Source of the DNA: Streptomyces lycii
Lineage (GTDB): Bacteria; Actinomycetota; Actinomycetes; Streptomycetales; Streptomycetaceae
NCBI RefSeq assembly: GCF_009735685.1
Contig: NZ_WHPN01000406.1
Location: 5,795 to 52,864 of the forward strand
DNA length: 47,070 bases
Direction of reading: 5' to 3'
Below the pieces are notes generated by a model that did not search any database, was not told the origin of the DNA, and saw only the letters and a list, made by a program, of their open reading frames with translations. A program made the position numbers and the translations under genes. Shown piece by piece: positions 1-13,004 of the stretch. Positions within the stretch are counted from its first letter, which is position 1, and each line of letters starts with the position of its first letter.

Positions 1-42
1 CCCGCCGCTCGCTGCTGTCCGGGTGGAGCTGTGCAGTCCGTG

Positions 43-115
43 TGGAGCCTAGGGGAGTCGAACCCCTGACATCTGCCATGCAAAGACAGCGCTCTACCAA
101 CTGAGCTAAGGCCCC
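43..115 (-). tRNA. tRNA-Ala (anticodon TGC)
   Basis: The minus strand folds as a 73-nt cloverleaf. The acceptor stem GGGGCCT pairs with AGGCTCC and contains the G3:U70 wobble that is the alanine identity element. The anticodon loop reads TTTGCAT, giving anticodon TGC. The T arm holds GGTTCGA. The discriminator base is A and the CCA tail is not encoded. Together with tRNA-Ile downstream of gyrA this matches the gyrB-gyrA-tRNA-Ile-tRNA-Ala order of actinobacterial origins, although about 6 kb of other genes lie between the two tRNAs here. Confidence 0.97.
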
Positions 116-166
116 GGGAAGGGAACACGTGTGCCCGCGCGGGCGGACCGGCGTTCACCGCAGACC

Positions 167-172
167 AGAGTA
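167..172 (-). promoter_or_regulatory. candidate -10 element of tRNA-Ala
   Basis: On the minus strand TACTCT lies about 50 nt upstream of the tRNA 5' end. A TTGTGA-like -35 sits about 19 nt further upstream. The spacing is a little long, so this is a tentative call. Confidence 0.35.
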
Positions 173-273
173 GCGGGTCCGCGGGTGGATCTCACAAAAG
201 GAGAGGGGCTGCCGATCCCCGGTCACGCTCCGTAGGATGGCGCGCGAGGTTCGCAGCAGCGAAGGGGAGCGCC

Positions 274-825
274 ATGGACGCAGCACAGCAGGAAGCCACC
301 GCCAGAGCCCGCGAGATGCAGCGGAGCTGGTACGGCGAGCCGCTGGGAGCGCTGTTCCGGCGGCTGATCGACGACCTCGGCCTCAACCAGGCGCGGCTCG
401 CGGCCGTGCTCGGGCTTTCCGCCCCGATGCTGTCGCAGCTGATGAGCGGCCAGCGGGCCAAGATCGGCAATCCTGCGGTGGTGCAGCGCGTACAGGCGCT
501 CCAGGAACTGGCCGCCCAGGTCGCGGACGGCAGCGTCAGCGCCGCCGAGGCCGCCGGCCGCATGGAGGAGATCAAGAAGTCCTCCGGCGGCTCGGTGCTC
601 GCCAACACCGGCTCCCAGACCACGACGAGTTCGGGTGCCCCGACCGTGCGCCGCGTGGTGCGGGAGATCCAGTCGCTGCTGCGCTCCGTAGCCGCCGCCG
701 GAGACATCATCGAGGCCGCCGACGCCCTCGCGCCCACCCAGCCGGAACTGGCAGAGTTCCTGCGGGTGTACGGCGCCGGACGCACCGCCGAGGCGGTCGC
801 GCACTACGAGTCGCACCAGAACTGA
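274..825 (+). CDS. small helix-turn-helix DNA-binding protein
   Basis: A 183-residue soluble protein. Residues about 36-58 (LNQARLAAVLGLSAPMLSQLMSG) form a classical helix-turn-helix of the XRE/Cro type. The rest is charged and alanine-rich with no transmembrane segment. The ATG is preceded by a strong ribosome site (AAGGGGAG, about 6 nt away). The gene lies 43 nt upstream of a Ser/Thr kinase on the same strand, so the two are probably co-transcribed. A possible -10 (TAGGAT, 233-238) would give a short leader. Target and signal are unknown. The HTH assignment is good; a regulatory role next to the kinase is inferred. Confidence 0.88.
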   Translation: MDAAQQEATARAREMQRSWYGEPLGALFRRLIDDLGLNQARLAAVLGLSAPMLSQLMSGQRAKIGNPAVVQRVQALQELAAQVADGSVSAAEAAGRMEEIKKSSGGSVLANTGSQTTTSSGAPTVRRVVREIQSLLRSVAAAGDIIEAADALAPTQPELAEFLRVYGAGRTAEAVAHYESHQN

Positions 826-868
826 CGGACGGACCGGCCAGCGGGACGAGCGGGGATGACGGGGCGCG

Positions 869-2383
869 ATGGGTGAGGTATTCGCCGGCAGATACGAACT
901 GATCGACCCGATCGGCCGGGGCGGTGTCGGCGCCGTGTGGCGGTCCTGGGACCACCGGCGGCGGCGGTACGTCGCGGCGAAGGTGCTCCAGCAGAGCGAC
1001 GCCCACACCCTGCTGCGGTTCGTCCGGGAACAGGCGACACGGATCGACCACCCGCATGTGCTGGCCCCCGCCAGCTGGGCGGCCGACGACGACAAGGTCC
1101 TGTTCACCATGGACCTGGTGGCCGGCGGCTCGCTCGCCCATCTCATCGGCGACTACGGTCCGTTGCCGCCCCGCTTCGTCTGCACCCTCCTCGACCAGCT
1201 GCTGTCCGGCCTCACGGCGGTGCACGCCGAGGGGGTGGTGCACCGCGACATCAAGCCCGCGAACATCCTGCTGGAGGCCACCGGCACGGCGCGGCCGCAT
1301 CTGCGGGTGTCGGACTTCGGCATCTCCATGCGCAAGGGCGAGCCCCGGCTCACCGAGACCGACTACGTCGTCGGCACCCCCGGGTATTTCGCGCCCGAGC
1401 AGATGCTCGGCGCCGAACCGGACTTCCCCGCCGATCTGTTCGCCGCCGGGCTGGTGGCTCTCTATCTGCTGACCGGGACCAAGCCCGACGCCCAGGCGCT
1501 CGTCGCGCGGTACGCCGAGCACGGCGTACCGAACGCCCCGCAGGGCGTGCCGGAGTCGCTGTGGGAGGTCCTGGCGTGCCTGCTCCAGCCGGACCCGGAC
1601 GCCCGGTTCCGTACGGCCACCGGGGCGCGCAAGGCGCTCACGGCGGCCGTGGAGCTGCTGCCGGACGGCGCGGAGCCGGAGGAGGCCGTCGAGGTCTTCG
1701 ACCAGTTGGGCCCGCTGCCCGTCGGCTTCGGGCCGGACGGGCCGGTACGGGAGCGGGCGGCGGAGGGCGGCGGTCCGGTGACCGGAGCCGCGCACGCGCC
1801 TGCTGCGGACACCGGTGCCCACGCGGCCGACGCGGGCACCGGCGGTGCGCACACCGGTGCGGCACCGGCTGCCGCGAGCCCGCCCGCGTCCGTGTCGGAG
1901 ACCGGCAGCTTCCAGCTCGCGCCGCCCGTCCGGCGGTCCGGTCCGCCGGACACCGGGACACAGCAGCCGCCCTGGACACAGCCGCCGCCCGGAGCACAGC
2001 CGGGCCCCGGGGCGCACCCGGGTGCCGGGGCACGGCCGGGTGCCGGGGCACGGCCGGGTGCCGGAGCACGGCCGGGTGCCGGGCCGGAGCAGCACGCGGG
2101 GCACGGCGCCGCGCCGCCCGGGCCTCCGCCGTTGCCCGCAGCCCCGGCCTTTCCGGATCCCGGCGGGATCGCCCAGGCGCCCACCACGGGCGTACGGCGG
2201 GACTACGCGGCCACGGCGCCCTACACCGTCCCCCAGCCGCACACACCGCCGCTCACGGCTTCTCCGGCACCGGCCGCCCCGGCGCGACGGCGACCGGGAC
2301 CGCCCCCGGCGGTGGCGGTCCCGGTGCTGCTGCTCGCGCTGGTGTGCTTCGCCGTCGGCATCTGGGCGCTGACCGCGAGCTGA
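869..2383 (+). CDS. membrane-anchored Ser/Thr protein kinase (Hanks type)
   Basis: A 504-residue eukaryotic-like kinase. All catalytic features are present: glycine loop GRGGVG (16-21), lysine in AAK (K38), HRDIKPANIL with catalytic D127, DFG at 149-151 and the activation-segment end GTPGYFAPE (169-177). Residues about 270-470 are a Pro/Ala/Gly-rich linker that includes tandem copies of a PGAGAR hexapeptide. One hydrophobic segment (about 481-501) lies at the very C-terminus with only a few residues after it, so there is no extracellular sensor such as PASTA; any signal must reach it through partners. The stop codon is 1 nt from the stop of the convergent secreted-protein gene. Substrates are unknown; the facing VWA pair is a candidate by position only. 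Confidence 0.93.
   Translation: MGEVFAGRYELIDPIGRGGVGAVWRSWDHRRRRYVAAKVLQQSDAHTLLRFVREQATRIDHPHVLAPASWAADDDKVLFTMDLVAGGSLAHLIGDYGPLPPRFVCTLLDQLLSGLTAVHAEGVVHRDIKPANILLEATGTARPHLRVSDFGISMRKGEPRLTETDYVVGTPGYFAPEQMLGAEPDFPADLFAAGLVALYLLTGTKPDAQALVARYAEHGVPNAPQGVPESLWEVLACLLQPDPDARFRTATGARKALTAAVELLPDGAEPEEAVEVFDQLGPLPVGFGPDGPVRERAAEGGGPVTGAAHAPAADTGAHAADAGTGGAHTGAAPAAASPPASVSETGSFQLAPPVRRSGPPDTGTQQPPWTQPPPGAQPGPGAHPGAGARPGAGARPGAGARPGAGPEQHAGHGAAPPGPPPLPAAPAFPDPGGIAQAPTTGVRRDYAATAPYTVPQPHTPPLTASPAPAAPARRRPGPPPAVAVPVLLLALVCFAVGIWALTAS
2013..2084 (+). repeat. 18-bp tandem repeat in the kinase linker
   Basis: About four imperfect copies of an 18-nt unit (GGGGCACGGCCGGGTGCC) encode the repeated PGAGAR hexapeptides of the juxtamembrane linker. 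Copy number is likely to vary between strains by slippage. Confidence 0.75.
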
Positions 2384-2384
2384 C

Positions 2385-3923
2385 TCACCGGCCCGGCGGC
2401 TGCCCGTAAGCGCCCGGCTGCCCGTAACCGCCCTGCGGAGCCGCCCGGTCGCCCAGCTGACCCGGGACGTCCCCGCCGCCGTGGCCACCGCCGTCCTCCT
2501 GCTGGTGGCCGGGCCGGTGTCCGTGCTGCTCCGGCACCTCCGGCTGCCCCGGAATTCCGGCGGCGGGAGCGGCGCCGACGGGAGCGGCGCCGGCCGCGAT
2601 GGTTCCGGCCGCGGCGGTGACCGGCAGCGCTGCCGCCCGCCTGCGCGCGGCCAGCGTCCAGCCGCCGAGTCCCAGCAGCAGCACCGTGCCCGCGCCGATG
2701 CCCGCGAAGCCGACGAACTCGAGCGTGCCGTTCCGGTCGGCGTCCGCCGGGGTCCGCCCGTTGGCCGCCTGCTCCCGGTCGTCCTCGTCCACGGCGAATC
2801 CGGCCGCCGCCGCGTCACCGTCGTACGCCGGGCCCTGCTGCGCCTCGCCCTTGACCGCCACCCGCAGCGTGAGGTCCACCGGGCCCTTCGTGTGCTCGGC
2901 GACCTCGGGGCTGAGGCTGACCGACACGTAGTACCAGCCCGCGAAGCGCATCTGCTCGCCCTCGCCGCCGGAGAACCGGTTGGCGTAGTCGGCGGGCGGG
3001 GTGAAGAACTGAAGCGCCGTCTGCTTGCCGGTCCACGGGGTGCCGTCGGAGCCGACCTGGGCGCGGACGGTGTTGTGCAGACGGAGCATCAGTCCCGTAC
3101 CGACGTACGGGTTGCCGCTCGTCACCTCGGCGTTGGCGAGTTCCGCGGCGACCGCGAGCTGCTGCCCCCAGTCGACGGGCACGCGGTAGAACCGCGTCTC
3201 CCCGGGCCGGATCGTGTCCCGCCAGTTGCCGTCACCGGTGGCCGGCGCGTCGTTGAAGCCGGTGCCGCCCGCGACCTTCTTCGGGTCACCGGTCGGCGGG
3301 GCGGGCGGCTCGGTGTTCCAGCTTTCCTCGTCGGGCGCGGTGGTCGGGCCGTCGCTGACGCCGGGCTCCTCCACGAAGGAGAGCTCCAGCGGCCAGTCGA
3401 CGGGGGTGGAGGTCTTGGCGTCGGTGCGTGTCACCTTGACGAGGTACGACCCGGCCGACTGGCAGTCCCCGTCCGGCTCGATGTTCCGGGACGCGGCGTC
3501 GGCGAACGGCCGCGGGAACTCCCCGGATCCGGCGCCGCTCTCCTGGCTGTCGCACTCGGTGCCGTCGGGGCTCTGCAGGGACACCTTGATGCCGTCCCCG
3601 TACGCGAGTTCGGCGCCGTGCGGGACGGCGGCGACCGCGGAGACATGGGCGTTGCTCCGGGCGTCCAGCGTCACCCGGTAGTACAGCCCCTCGTTGGGTC
3701 CGATGGTGTCGCTGTGGACCCGGCCCGCCCGCAGCTCGGGACCGTCCGCGCTGCTGGCCGTGCCGGAGACAGCCTGCGCGTCCTCGGCCGTCCGGTACGC
3801 GGGCGGCTCCGGCGCGTCCTCGGCCGCAGCCGTGCCCGGCAGCGCTGCCACCGCGCACAGGGCCGCGGCCGCGCACAGGGCCGCCGGCGCAGCCGTGGCG
3901 CCTCTGTTCGTGTGCCGCTTCAC
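2385..3923 (-). CDS. secreted, membrane-anchored protein paralogous to the adjacent VWA protein's C-terminal module
   Basis: 512 residues with a Sec signal peptide (about 1-34), an extracytoplasmic region, one transmembrane helix near residues 400-425 and a Pro/Gly/Gln/His-rich cytoplasmic tail. The ectodomain carries KVAGGTGFND...WRDT...VPVDWGQQL, nearly repeated in the upstream neighbour (KVAGGTGFND...WRDT...VPVGWGQQL), and both have the GPNE-YYRV/YYAV motif, so the two share a duplicated beta-rich module. Unlike the neighbour it has no VWA domain. The start is GTG in a GTGA overlap with the upstream stop codon, so the pair is translationally coupled. Function unknown; a cell-surface adhesion or sensing complex is a reasonable inference. 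Confidence 0.88.
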   Translation of the reverse strand: MKRHTNRGATAAPAALCAAAALCAVAALPGTAAAEDAPEPPAYRTAEDAQAVSGTASSADGPELRAGRVHSDTIGPNEGLYYRVTLDARSNAHVSAVAAVPHGAELAYGDGIKVSLQSPDGTECDSQESGAGSGEFPRPFADAASRNIEPDGDCQSAGSYLVKVTRTDAKTSTPVDWPLELSFVEEPGVSDGPTTAPDEESWNTEPPAPPTGDPKKVAGGTGFNDAPATGDGNWRDTIRPGETRFYRVPVDWGQQLAVAAELANAEVTSGNPYVGTGLMLRLHNTVRAQVGSDGTPWTGKQTALQFFTPPADYANRFSGGEGEQMRFAGWYYVSVSLSPEVAEHTKGPVDLTLRVAVKGEAQQGPAYDGDAAAAGFAVDEDDREQAANGRTPADADRNGTLEFVGFAGIGAGTVLLLGLGGWTLAARRRAAALPVTAAAGTIAAGAAPVGAAPAAGIPGQPEVPEQHGHRPGHQQEDGGGHGGGDVPGQLGDRAAPQGGYGQPGAYGQPPGR

Positions 3924-5926
3924 CAGGAGTCCCCCCTCGTCGACTGCGCTGCTCCGCGCCTCCTCCGGGACCGGAGGAGGAACACCGCGAGCCCGGCCGC
4001 CAGCAGTATGCCCGTACCTCCGGCGGCGGCCGCGAGCAGCGGCCCGGAGAGCCCACCGCCGTCCCCGTCCCGCTGCCCGTCCCCGGCGGCGGTACCGGCC
4101 GCCGCACCGGTGCCGCTGTCCGCGGCCCGCGCCGGCGGGGCGCCGTGCTCCGGTCCGGCCTTCTCCGTACCGAGGACCGCGACTCGCAGCACCACGCCGA
4201 TCTGCGGGTTCTCCGCGAATCCGGCGGCCTCGGCGCCGAGCGTCACCGCGATGTAGAAGTCGCCCTTGTCGTGCACCGGTACGACGTCGGGGTCGCTCTC
4301 GTACCGGTTGGTCCAGGCCACGGGGACGGTGCCCATCTGCAGAGCCCTGGGCTTGCCGTCGTAGACGGTGGTCCGGCTGAACTCCCCGGTGCCGGTGCCC
4401 ACGGGGTGCCGGGCCGGGGTGTAGACCTGGGTGGCGCCGTAGGAGATGCCGGAGGTGCTGCCGCCCTCCACCGTCGGCTCGTTGGCGAACTCGACGTCGT
4501 AGCGCAGCTGCTGGCCCCAGCCGACCGGAACCTTGTACCAGAGCGTCTGCGAGGGCAGCACCGTGTCACGCCAGACACCCGTGCCGAGCTTCCGCGCGTC
4601 GTTGAAGCCGGTGCCTCCGGCGACCTTCCGCGGGGTGCCGCCCGGCAGAGCGGCCGCGTCCTTGCCGCCGGCGCCGTACTCGGGCTCGGACTGGGCCGGG
4701 GTGGTGCCCCGCTTCAGCGGTTGTTTCACGTGGAACGTCAGCTCCACCGGCCAGCGGGAGGAGTCCGAGCCCTTCTTCGTCCCGCGCTCGACGGCGAGCC
4801 AGTACCGCCCCGCGGTGTGGCAGTCGGTGCCGCTGTCCTCGTCCGGGATGCGGCTGACGCCGGAGGTGATCGGGGTCGCACCCTCGTCCTGCCCGAACAT
4901 CTCGGTGCTGGACTCGCAGACCCTGCCGCCGTCCTCCCCCGCGTGCAGCTCGGTGCGCAGGGTGTCCGCCACCTCGACGGGCGCGCCCGGCTGCGGCACG
5001 GCGGTGGCGGAGAAGTCCGCGGTGGAGACACCGTCCAACTCGACCGCGTAGTACCGCTTCTCGTTGGGGCCGAGGGTGTCCAGGTACTGCCCCGGTTCCA
5101 GCACGGGGGCGCCCTCGCGGCCCGGCGTGCCGTCGGCCTGCTTCCCCTGGAAGCGGTAGCCGTCCACCGACAGCTGCCCGGCCCGCTGGAGCTGCCGGGC
5201 CAGCGCCTCGGCGTCCGGCGCGTCGTAGTAACGGCCGTTGCCCGCGCCCGCGATGCACTCCAGCTGTTCACGGGCCTTGCCCTCGACCTGGAAACCGATG
5301 GCGTCGATCCGCAGGCCGACGCCCTCCCCGCCGAGCTGCCCTGCGACCTCACAGGGATCGGGGCTGCCGCAGTTGTCCTCACCGTCGGACACCAGCAGGA
5401 TCGTCCGGCGGCCGGCGGGGCCGCCGGCGGGCTCCGGCAGGTCCTCGGCGGCCTTGCGCAGGGACAGCCCGATCGGGGTGTCGCCCCTCGGCTCCACCCC
5501 GGCCACGGCCTCTTTCAGCCCGGCCCGGTCCAGGGGCTCGACGGGGCGCGCCAGCCGGGTGTCGTCACAGCCCTGCGCGCGGTCGGCGCCGTACACCCGC
5601 AGTCCCGTGGGATAGCCGTCGGGCAGGGCGTCCACGACCGTGCCGACGGCCTCGCGGGCGGCTTCGATACGGGTGCCGCCGGAGCCGGTTTCACCGGCCA
5701 TCGACCCGGAGGAGTCCAGCACCATGATCAGGCTGCTGGACCGTGCCGCGTCCTCCTCGGCCCCGGGGCTCTTCGCGGTCCCCGTGACTTCTGCGTCTCC
5801 CGCGACCCTCCCGGTCCCCGCGACCCCCTCGGCCCGCGGCACCGCGGCTGCCTGCGAGGCCGCGGCGACGACGAGCAGAGCCCCCGCGATCACCGCCCCC
5901 GCCACCCGGCGCTGACGTCGTGCCAT
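3920..5926 (-). CDS. VWA-domain secreted protein with C-terminal membrane anchor
   Basis: About 668 residues from the ATG at 5926, which follows a purine-rich ribosome site and starts a good signal peptide (MARRQRRVAG then a hydrophobic core ending near AAA, 28). A TTG about 70 nt upstream is in frame but would put hydrophilic residues before the signal peptide. Residues about 64-240 form a von Willebrand A domain with a complete MIDAS metal site: DSSGS (D71, S73, S75), T150 in RGDTPIG and D181 in VSDGED. A repeated beta-rich module follows, then a transmembrane helix (about 630-651) and an Arg-rich tail. MIDAS-type VWA domains bind ligands through a divalent metal; the ligand is unknown. It is coupled by a 4-nt overlap to its paralogue. 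A near-parS sequence lies inside the gene (4733-4746). Confidence 0.92.
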   Translation of the reverse strand: MARRQRRVAGAVIAGALLVVAAASQAAAVPRAEGVAGTGRVAGDAEVTGTAKSPGAEEDAARSSSLIMVLDSSGSMAGETGSGGTRIEAAREAVGTVVDALPDGYPTGLRVYGADRAQGCDDTRLARPVEPLDRAGLKEAVAGVEPRGDTPIGLSLRKAAEDLPEPAGGPAGRRTILLVSDGEDNCGSPDPCEVAGQLGGEGVGLRIDAIGFQVEGKAREQLECIAGAGNGRYYDAPDAEALARQLQRAGQLSVDGYRFQGKQADGTPGREGAPVLEPGQYLDTLGPNEKRYYAVELDGVSTADFSATAVPQPGAPVEVADTLRTELHAGEDGGRVCESSTEMFGQDEGATPITSGVSRIPDEDSGTDCHTAGRYWLAVERGTKKGSDSSRWPVELTFHVKQPLKRGTTPAQSEPEYGAGGKDAAALPGGTPRKVAGGTGFNDARKLGTGVWRDTVLPSQTLWYKVPVGWGQQLRYDVEFANEPTVEGGSTSGISYGATQVYTPARHPVGTGTGEFSRTTVYDGKPRALQMGTVPVAWTNRYESDPDVVPVHDKGDFYIAVTLGAEAAGFAENPQIGVVLRVAVLGTEKAGPEHGAPPARAADSGTGAAAGTAAGDGQRDGDGGGLSGPLLAAAAGGTGILLAAGLAVFLLRSRRRRGAAQSTRGDSW
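4733..4746. other. parS: parS-like site, one mismatch
   Basis: GTTTCACGTGGAAC, one base off the perfect palindrome, inside the VWA gene about 12 kb left of oriC. The same variant occurs at 26836 and, inverted, at 29108, which favours it being a real ParB site. Confidence 0.65.
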
Positions 5927-6030
5927 GGTGCGTTCCCCCCTCGACCCCTGAACTCCGCTTTGCTCTTGCAAGGTATTCGTTTGCCGGAGCAACCTCAAGC
6001 GTCACGGTGTCACGGTCCCGCAACAGCACA

Positions 6031-6060
6031 GGGCCCCGGCCGCATCAGCGGCCGGGGCCC
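6031..6060 (-). terminator. hairpin terminator after the DLW-39 gene
   Basis: A perfect 13-bp stem (GGGCCCCGGCCGC with GCGGCCGGGGCCC) and a 4-nt loop ATCA. It lies just beyond the DLW-39 stop on the minus strand and before the VWA gene. There is no long U-tract, as is usual in Streptomyces. Confidence 0.8.
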
Positions 6061-6079
6061 TCCAAGTCTGTTTGTCGGC

Positions 6080-6214
6080 TCAGACACCCGAACCCGAGGG
6101 TACGGAGTCGGTGGCCTCCGTCCACAGATCCTGCTCGGCGCGATCCGCCTGGATCTGGCGGTACACGAGGAGCCCGCCGATGGCGGCCAGTGCGACCAGG
6201 AGAAGCTTCTTCAC
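6080..6214 (-). CDS. DLW-39 family small membrane protein
   Basis: A 44-residue protein starting with GTG and preceded by GAGGT. It reads MKKLLLVALAAIGGLLVYRQ, then a charged stretch containing EQDLWTEATD, and ends SGSGV. The DLW motif, the length and the position beside gyrA/tRNA-Ile identify the DLW-39 family. One N-terminal hydrophobic helix (about 4-18) suggests a single-pass or signal-anchor protein. The function of the family is not known. The gene is short enough to be missed by length-filtered gene calling. Confidence 0.9.
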   Translation of the reverse strand: MKKLLLVALAAIGGLLVYRQIQADRAEQDLWTEATDSVPSGSGV

Positions 6215-6360
6215 CGCGCTACCTCGTCTTTCTTGACGTAAGGGGCCTCTGCCGACCGACTATACACACCGGCCGATACCAATCGGTGACCTGTGCCCGG
6301 GCCCAAGGGCCCGCCGCGCGATTCCCCCGCCGGCAAGGACGGAAGGGCGCGAAAACACGT

Positions 6361-6391
6361 CGGCCCGGGCGGAGAATCTCCGTCCGGGCCG
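6361..6391 (-). terminator. hairpin terminator after tRNA-Ile
   Basis: A 13-bp stem with one G:T pair (CGGCCCGGGCGGA / TCCGTCCGGGCCG) and loop GAATC, about 11 nt beyond the 3' end of tRNA-Ile on the minus strand. Confidence 0.7.
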
Positions 6392-6401
6392 ATGTCGCCG
6401 G

Positions 6402-6475
6402 TGGGGCTAACAGGACTTGAACCTGTGGCCTCTTCCTTATCAGGGAAGCGCTCTAACCGTCTGAGCTATAGCCCC
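6402..6475 (-). tRNA. tRNA-Ile (anticodon GAT)
   Basis: The minus strand gives a 74-nt cloverleaf. Acceptor GGGGCTA pairs with TAGCCCC, the discriminator is A, the anticodon stem-loop is CTTCC-CTGATAA-GGAAG with anticodon GAT, and the T loop is GTTCAAG. CCA is not encoded. It lies downstream of gyrA-DUF3566, its usual actinobacterial position. Confidence 0.97.
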
Positions 6476-6490
6476 GCGCGCTGCACCGAA

Positions 6491-6519
6491 AGATTAGCGC
6501 ACTCCAGGCCAGGGCCAAA
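6491..6519 (-). promoter_or_regulatory. candidate promoter of tRNA-Ile
   Basis: The minus strand has TTTGGC, 17 nt, then TAATCT (6491-6496), placing the start point about 8-10 nt upstream of the tRNA 5' end. The -10 is good and the -35 fair. Confidence 0.5.
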
Positions 6520-6534
6520 ATCGGTTCCCCCTGT

Positions 6535-6550
6535 CCGGGAGGGGTCCCGG
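6535..6550 (-). terminator. weak hairpin after DUF3566 gene
   Basis: A 6-bp stem CCGGGA/TCCCGG with a GGGG loop lies 8 nt beyond the stop of the gyrA-linked DUF3566 gene. It may terminate the gyrBA operon but is weak. Confidence 0.35.
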
Positions 6551-6557
6551 GGCCGCC

Positions 6558-7268
6558 CTACTCGTCCTCGGCCAGCGTCAGCTCGACGCCGCCGACGAAG
6601 CCGGCCGACAGGTTGTAGATGAAGGCGCCCAGTGTCGCCAGCGCGGTGGCCAGCACCACGTCGATCACCGCGATGATCGACGTGAACATCAGCACCCGGG
6701 GCAGCGACAGGAACGACTCCAGATCGAAGCCGCCACCGCCGCCCTCCTCCGAGCCCGTCGCCTGGCCGATGGTCTCGCCGACCGTGCTGAACACACCCAT
6801 CGCGTCCATCACCAGCCACAGCACCGCCACCGCGATGATCGTGCAGACGCCCAGCGCGATCGACAGCAGGAAGCCGACCTTCATGACCGACCACGGATCG
6901 GCCTTGGCCACCCGCAGCCGCGCCTTCCGGGTCCTCGGCGCCGTACGCGCCCCCGCCCCGGTCCGCGGCTTGCGCACCGCCTGCGCCGGCGGCGACGGAT
7001 ACGCCTGCGGCGGATGGTACGGCTGCTGCTGGGCGGGTTGCGGCTGCGGCTGCGCAGCCTGCTGCTGCGGGGGCTGCGGATAGGGCTGACGCGTGTCCGT
7101 CACGGCGGTGGTACCCCCAGGTTCCGTGCCTCCCGGGCGAGAGGCGTCCTGCGGCCCGCCGCTGTCGGCGGCCGCGCCACGGGCACCGCCCGTCACGGTG
7201 CCGGCTCCCGGGGGAACGTACCCCCCGGATCCCTGGCCGCCCGCTGCGGCGCCCGTGGCTCCAGTCAC
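6558..7268 (-). CDS. DUF3566 membrane protein
   Basis: 236 residues. The first ~110 are Gly-, Pro- and Gln-rich and probably disordered and cytoplasmic. The rest is the DUF3566 domain, with a conserved basic-then-KADPWSVMKVGFLLS entry, a first transmembrane helix (about 130-153), a loop, and a second helix (about 190-220) ending in acidic TLAEDE. It starts with GTG three nt after the gyrA stop; its ribosome site GAGGAG lies in the end of gyrA, so it is the last gene of a gyrB-gyrA-DUF3566 operon. The M. tuberculosis counterpart occupies the same position. Molecular function is not established; the domain call is secure. Confidence 0.92.
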   Translation of the reverse strand: MTGATGAAAGGQGSGGYVPPGAGTVTGGARGAAADSGGPQDASRPGGTEPGGTTAVTDTRQPYPQPPQQQAAQPQPQPAQQQPYHPPQAYPSPPAQAVRKPRTGAGARTAPRTRKARLRVAKADPWSVMKVGFLLSIALGVCTIIAVAVLWLVMDAMGVFSTVGETIGQATGSEEGGGGGFDLESFLSLPRVLMFTSIIAVIDVVLATALATLGAFIYNLSAGFVGGVELTLAEDE

Positions 7269-7271
7269 GAC

Positions 7272-9902
<2,631 letters not shown>

Positions 9903-10014
9903 TACTGGTCCAAGTCCTTTCGAAGTGCGGCGCGCTGCCGCCTTTCGGTGTCGAGGCGAAGCGGGGCGGGGGACGGGCGGCCGGGTTCACGGCCCCGGCC
10001 GGCCCCGGCCCGCG

Positions 10015-12398
<2,384 letters not shown>

Positions 12399-13004
12399 TC
12401 AGCCGTACGTGTCTCCCGGGCCCCGGCTTCCGGGCGCCCGCAGCGGTCCGTACCGGGGCTGCGGGCCGCCCGGCCCCAGCACCTTGATCAGCTTTACGGT
12501 CCCCTGGCCCAGCTCCGCGTTCAGCCGCGCGACGAGCTGGGGCGCGAGCAGCCGCAGCTGGGTCGCCCACGTCGTGGAGTCACAGCGCACGGTGAGCACC
12601 CGTGCCTCCTCGTCGTACTTCTGCGGCTCGCAGTGCTGCGCCACCTCGGGTCCGACCAGCTGCGGCCAGTTGCCCATCACCCCGCCCACGGCCGCGGGCG
12701 CCTCCCAGCCGCGCTCGCTGATCAGCCTGTTGATCGCCGCCGACAGCGGCAGCGGGTCCCGGCCGTCCGCCCGCGCCCCGGAGCGCAGCCCGCCGCGGCG
12801 CGCCTGCTTCTTCTGCTGGGCCGCCGCCCCGCGCGCCCGGGCCTGCTCCTTGGCGGCGCGCAGCGCGACCCGGGCCAGGTCCACGCCCGCCGGATCCGCG
12901 TCCGGACCGGCCGCCGGGGGCCCGCCGGGGACGCCGGAACCGCCCGGACCGCCCGTGCTCCCGGGCCGCTCCCCGGGGCCCGCCGGGCCTCCCGCGGCCG
13001 TCAC
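12399..13004 (-). CDS. dciA: DciA-type helicase loader (DUF721)
   Basis: 201 residues. The N-terminal third is Gly/Pro-rich. A basic segment (KKQARRGG) follows, and residues about 90-185 carry the DUF721 fold with the conserved [13 protein letters not shown] and [30 protein letters not shown]. DciA is the ancestral loader of replicative helicase DnaB in bacteria without DnaC/DnaI; its place between recF and gyrB agrees. The GTG start overlaps the recF stop as GTGA, so translation is coupled to recF. An in-frame extension into recF antisense-like low-complexity sequence was rejected. Confidence 0.92.
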   Translation of the reverse strand: MTAAGGPAGPGERPGSTGGPGGSGVPGGPPAAGPDADPAGVDLARVALRAAKEQARARGAAAQQKKQARRGGLRSGARADGRDPLPLSAAINRLISERGWEAPAAVGGVMGNWPQLVGPEVAQHCEPQKYDEEARVLTVRCDSTTWATQLRLLAPQLVARLNAELGQGTVKLIKVLGPGGPQPRYGPLRAPGSRGPGDTYG

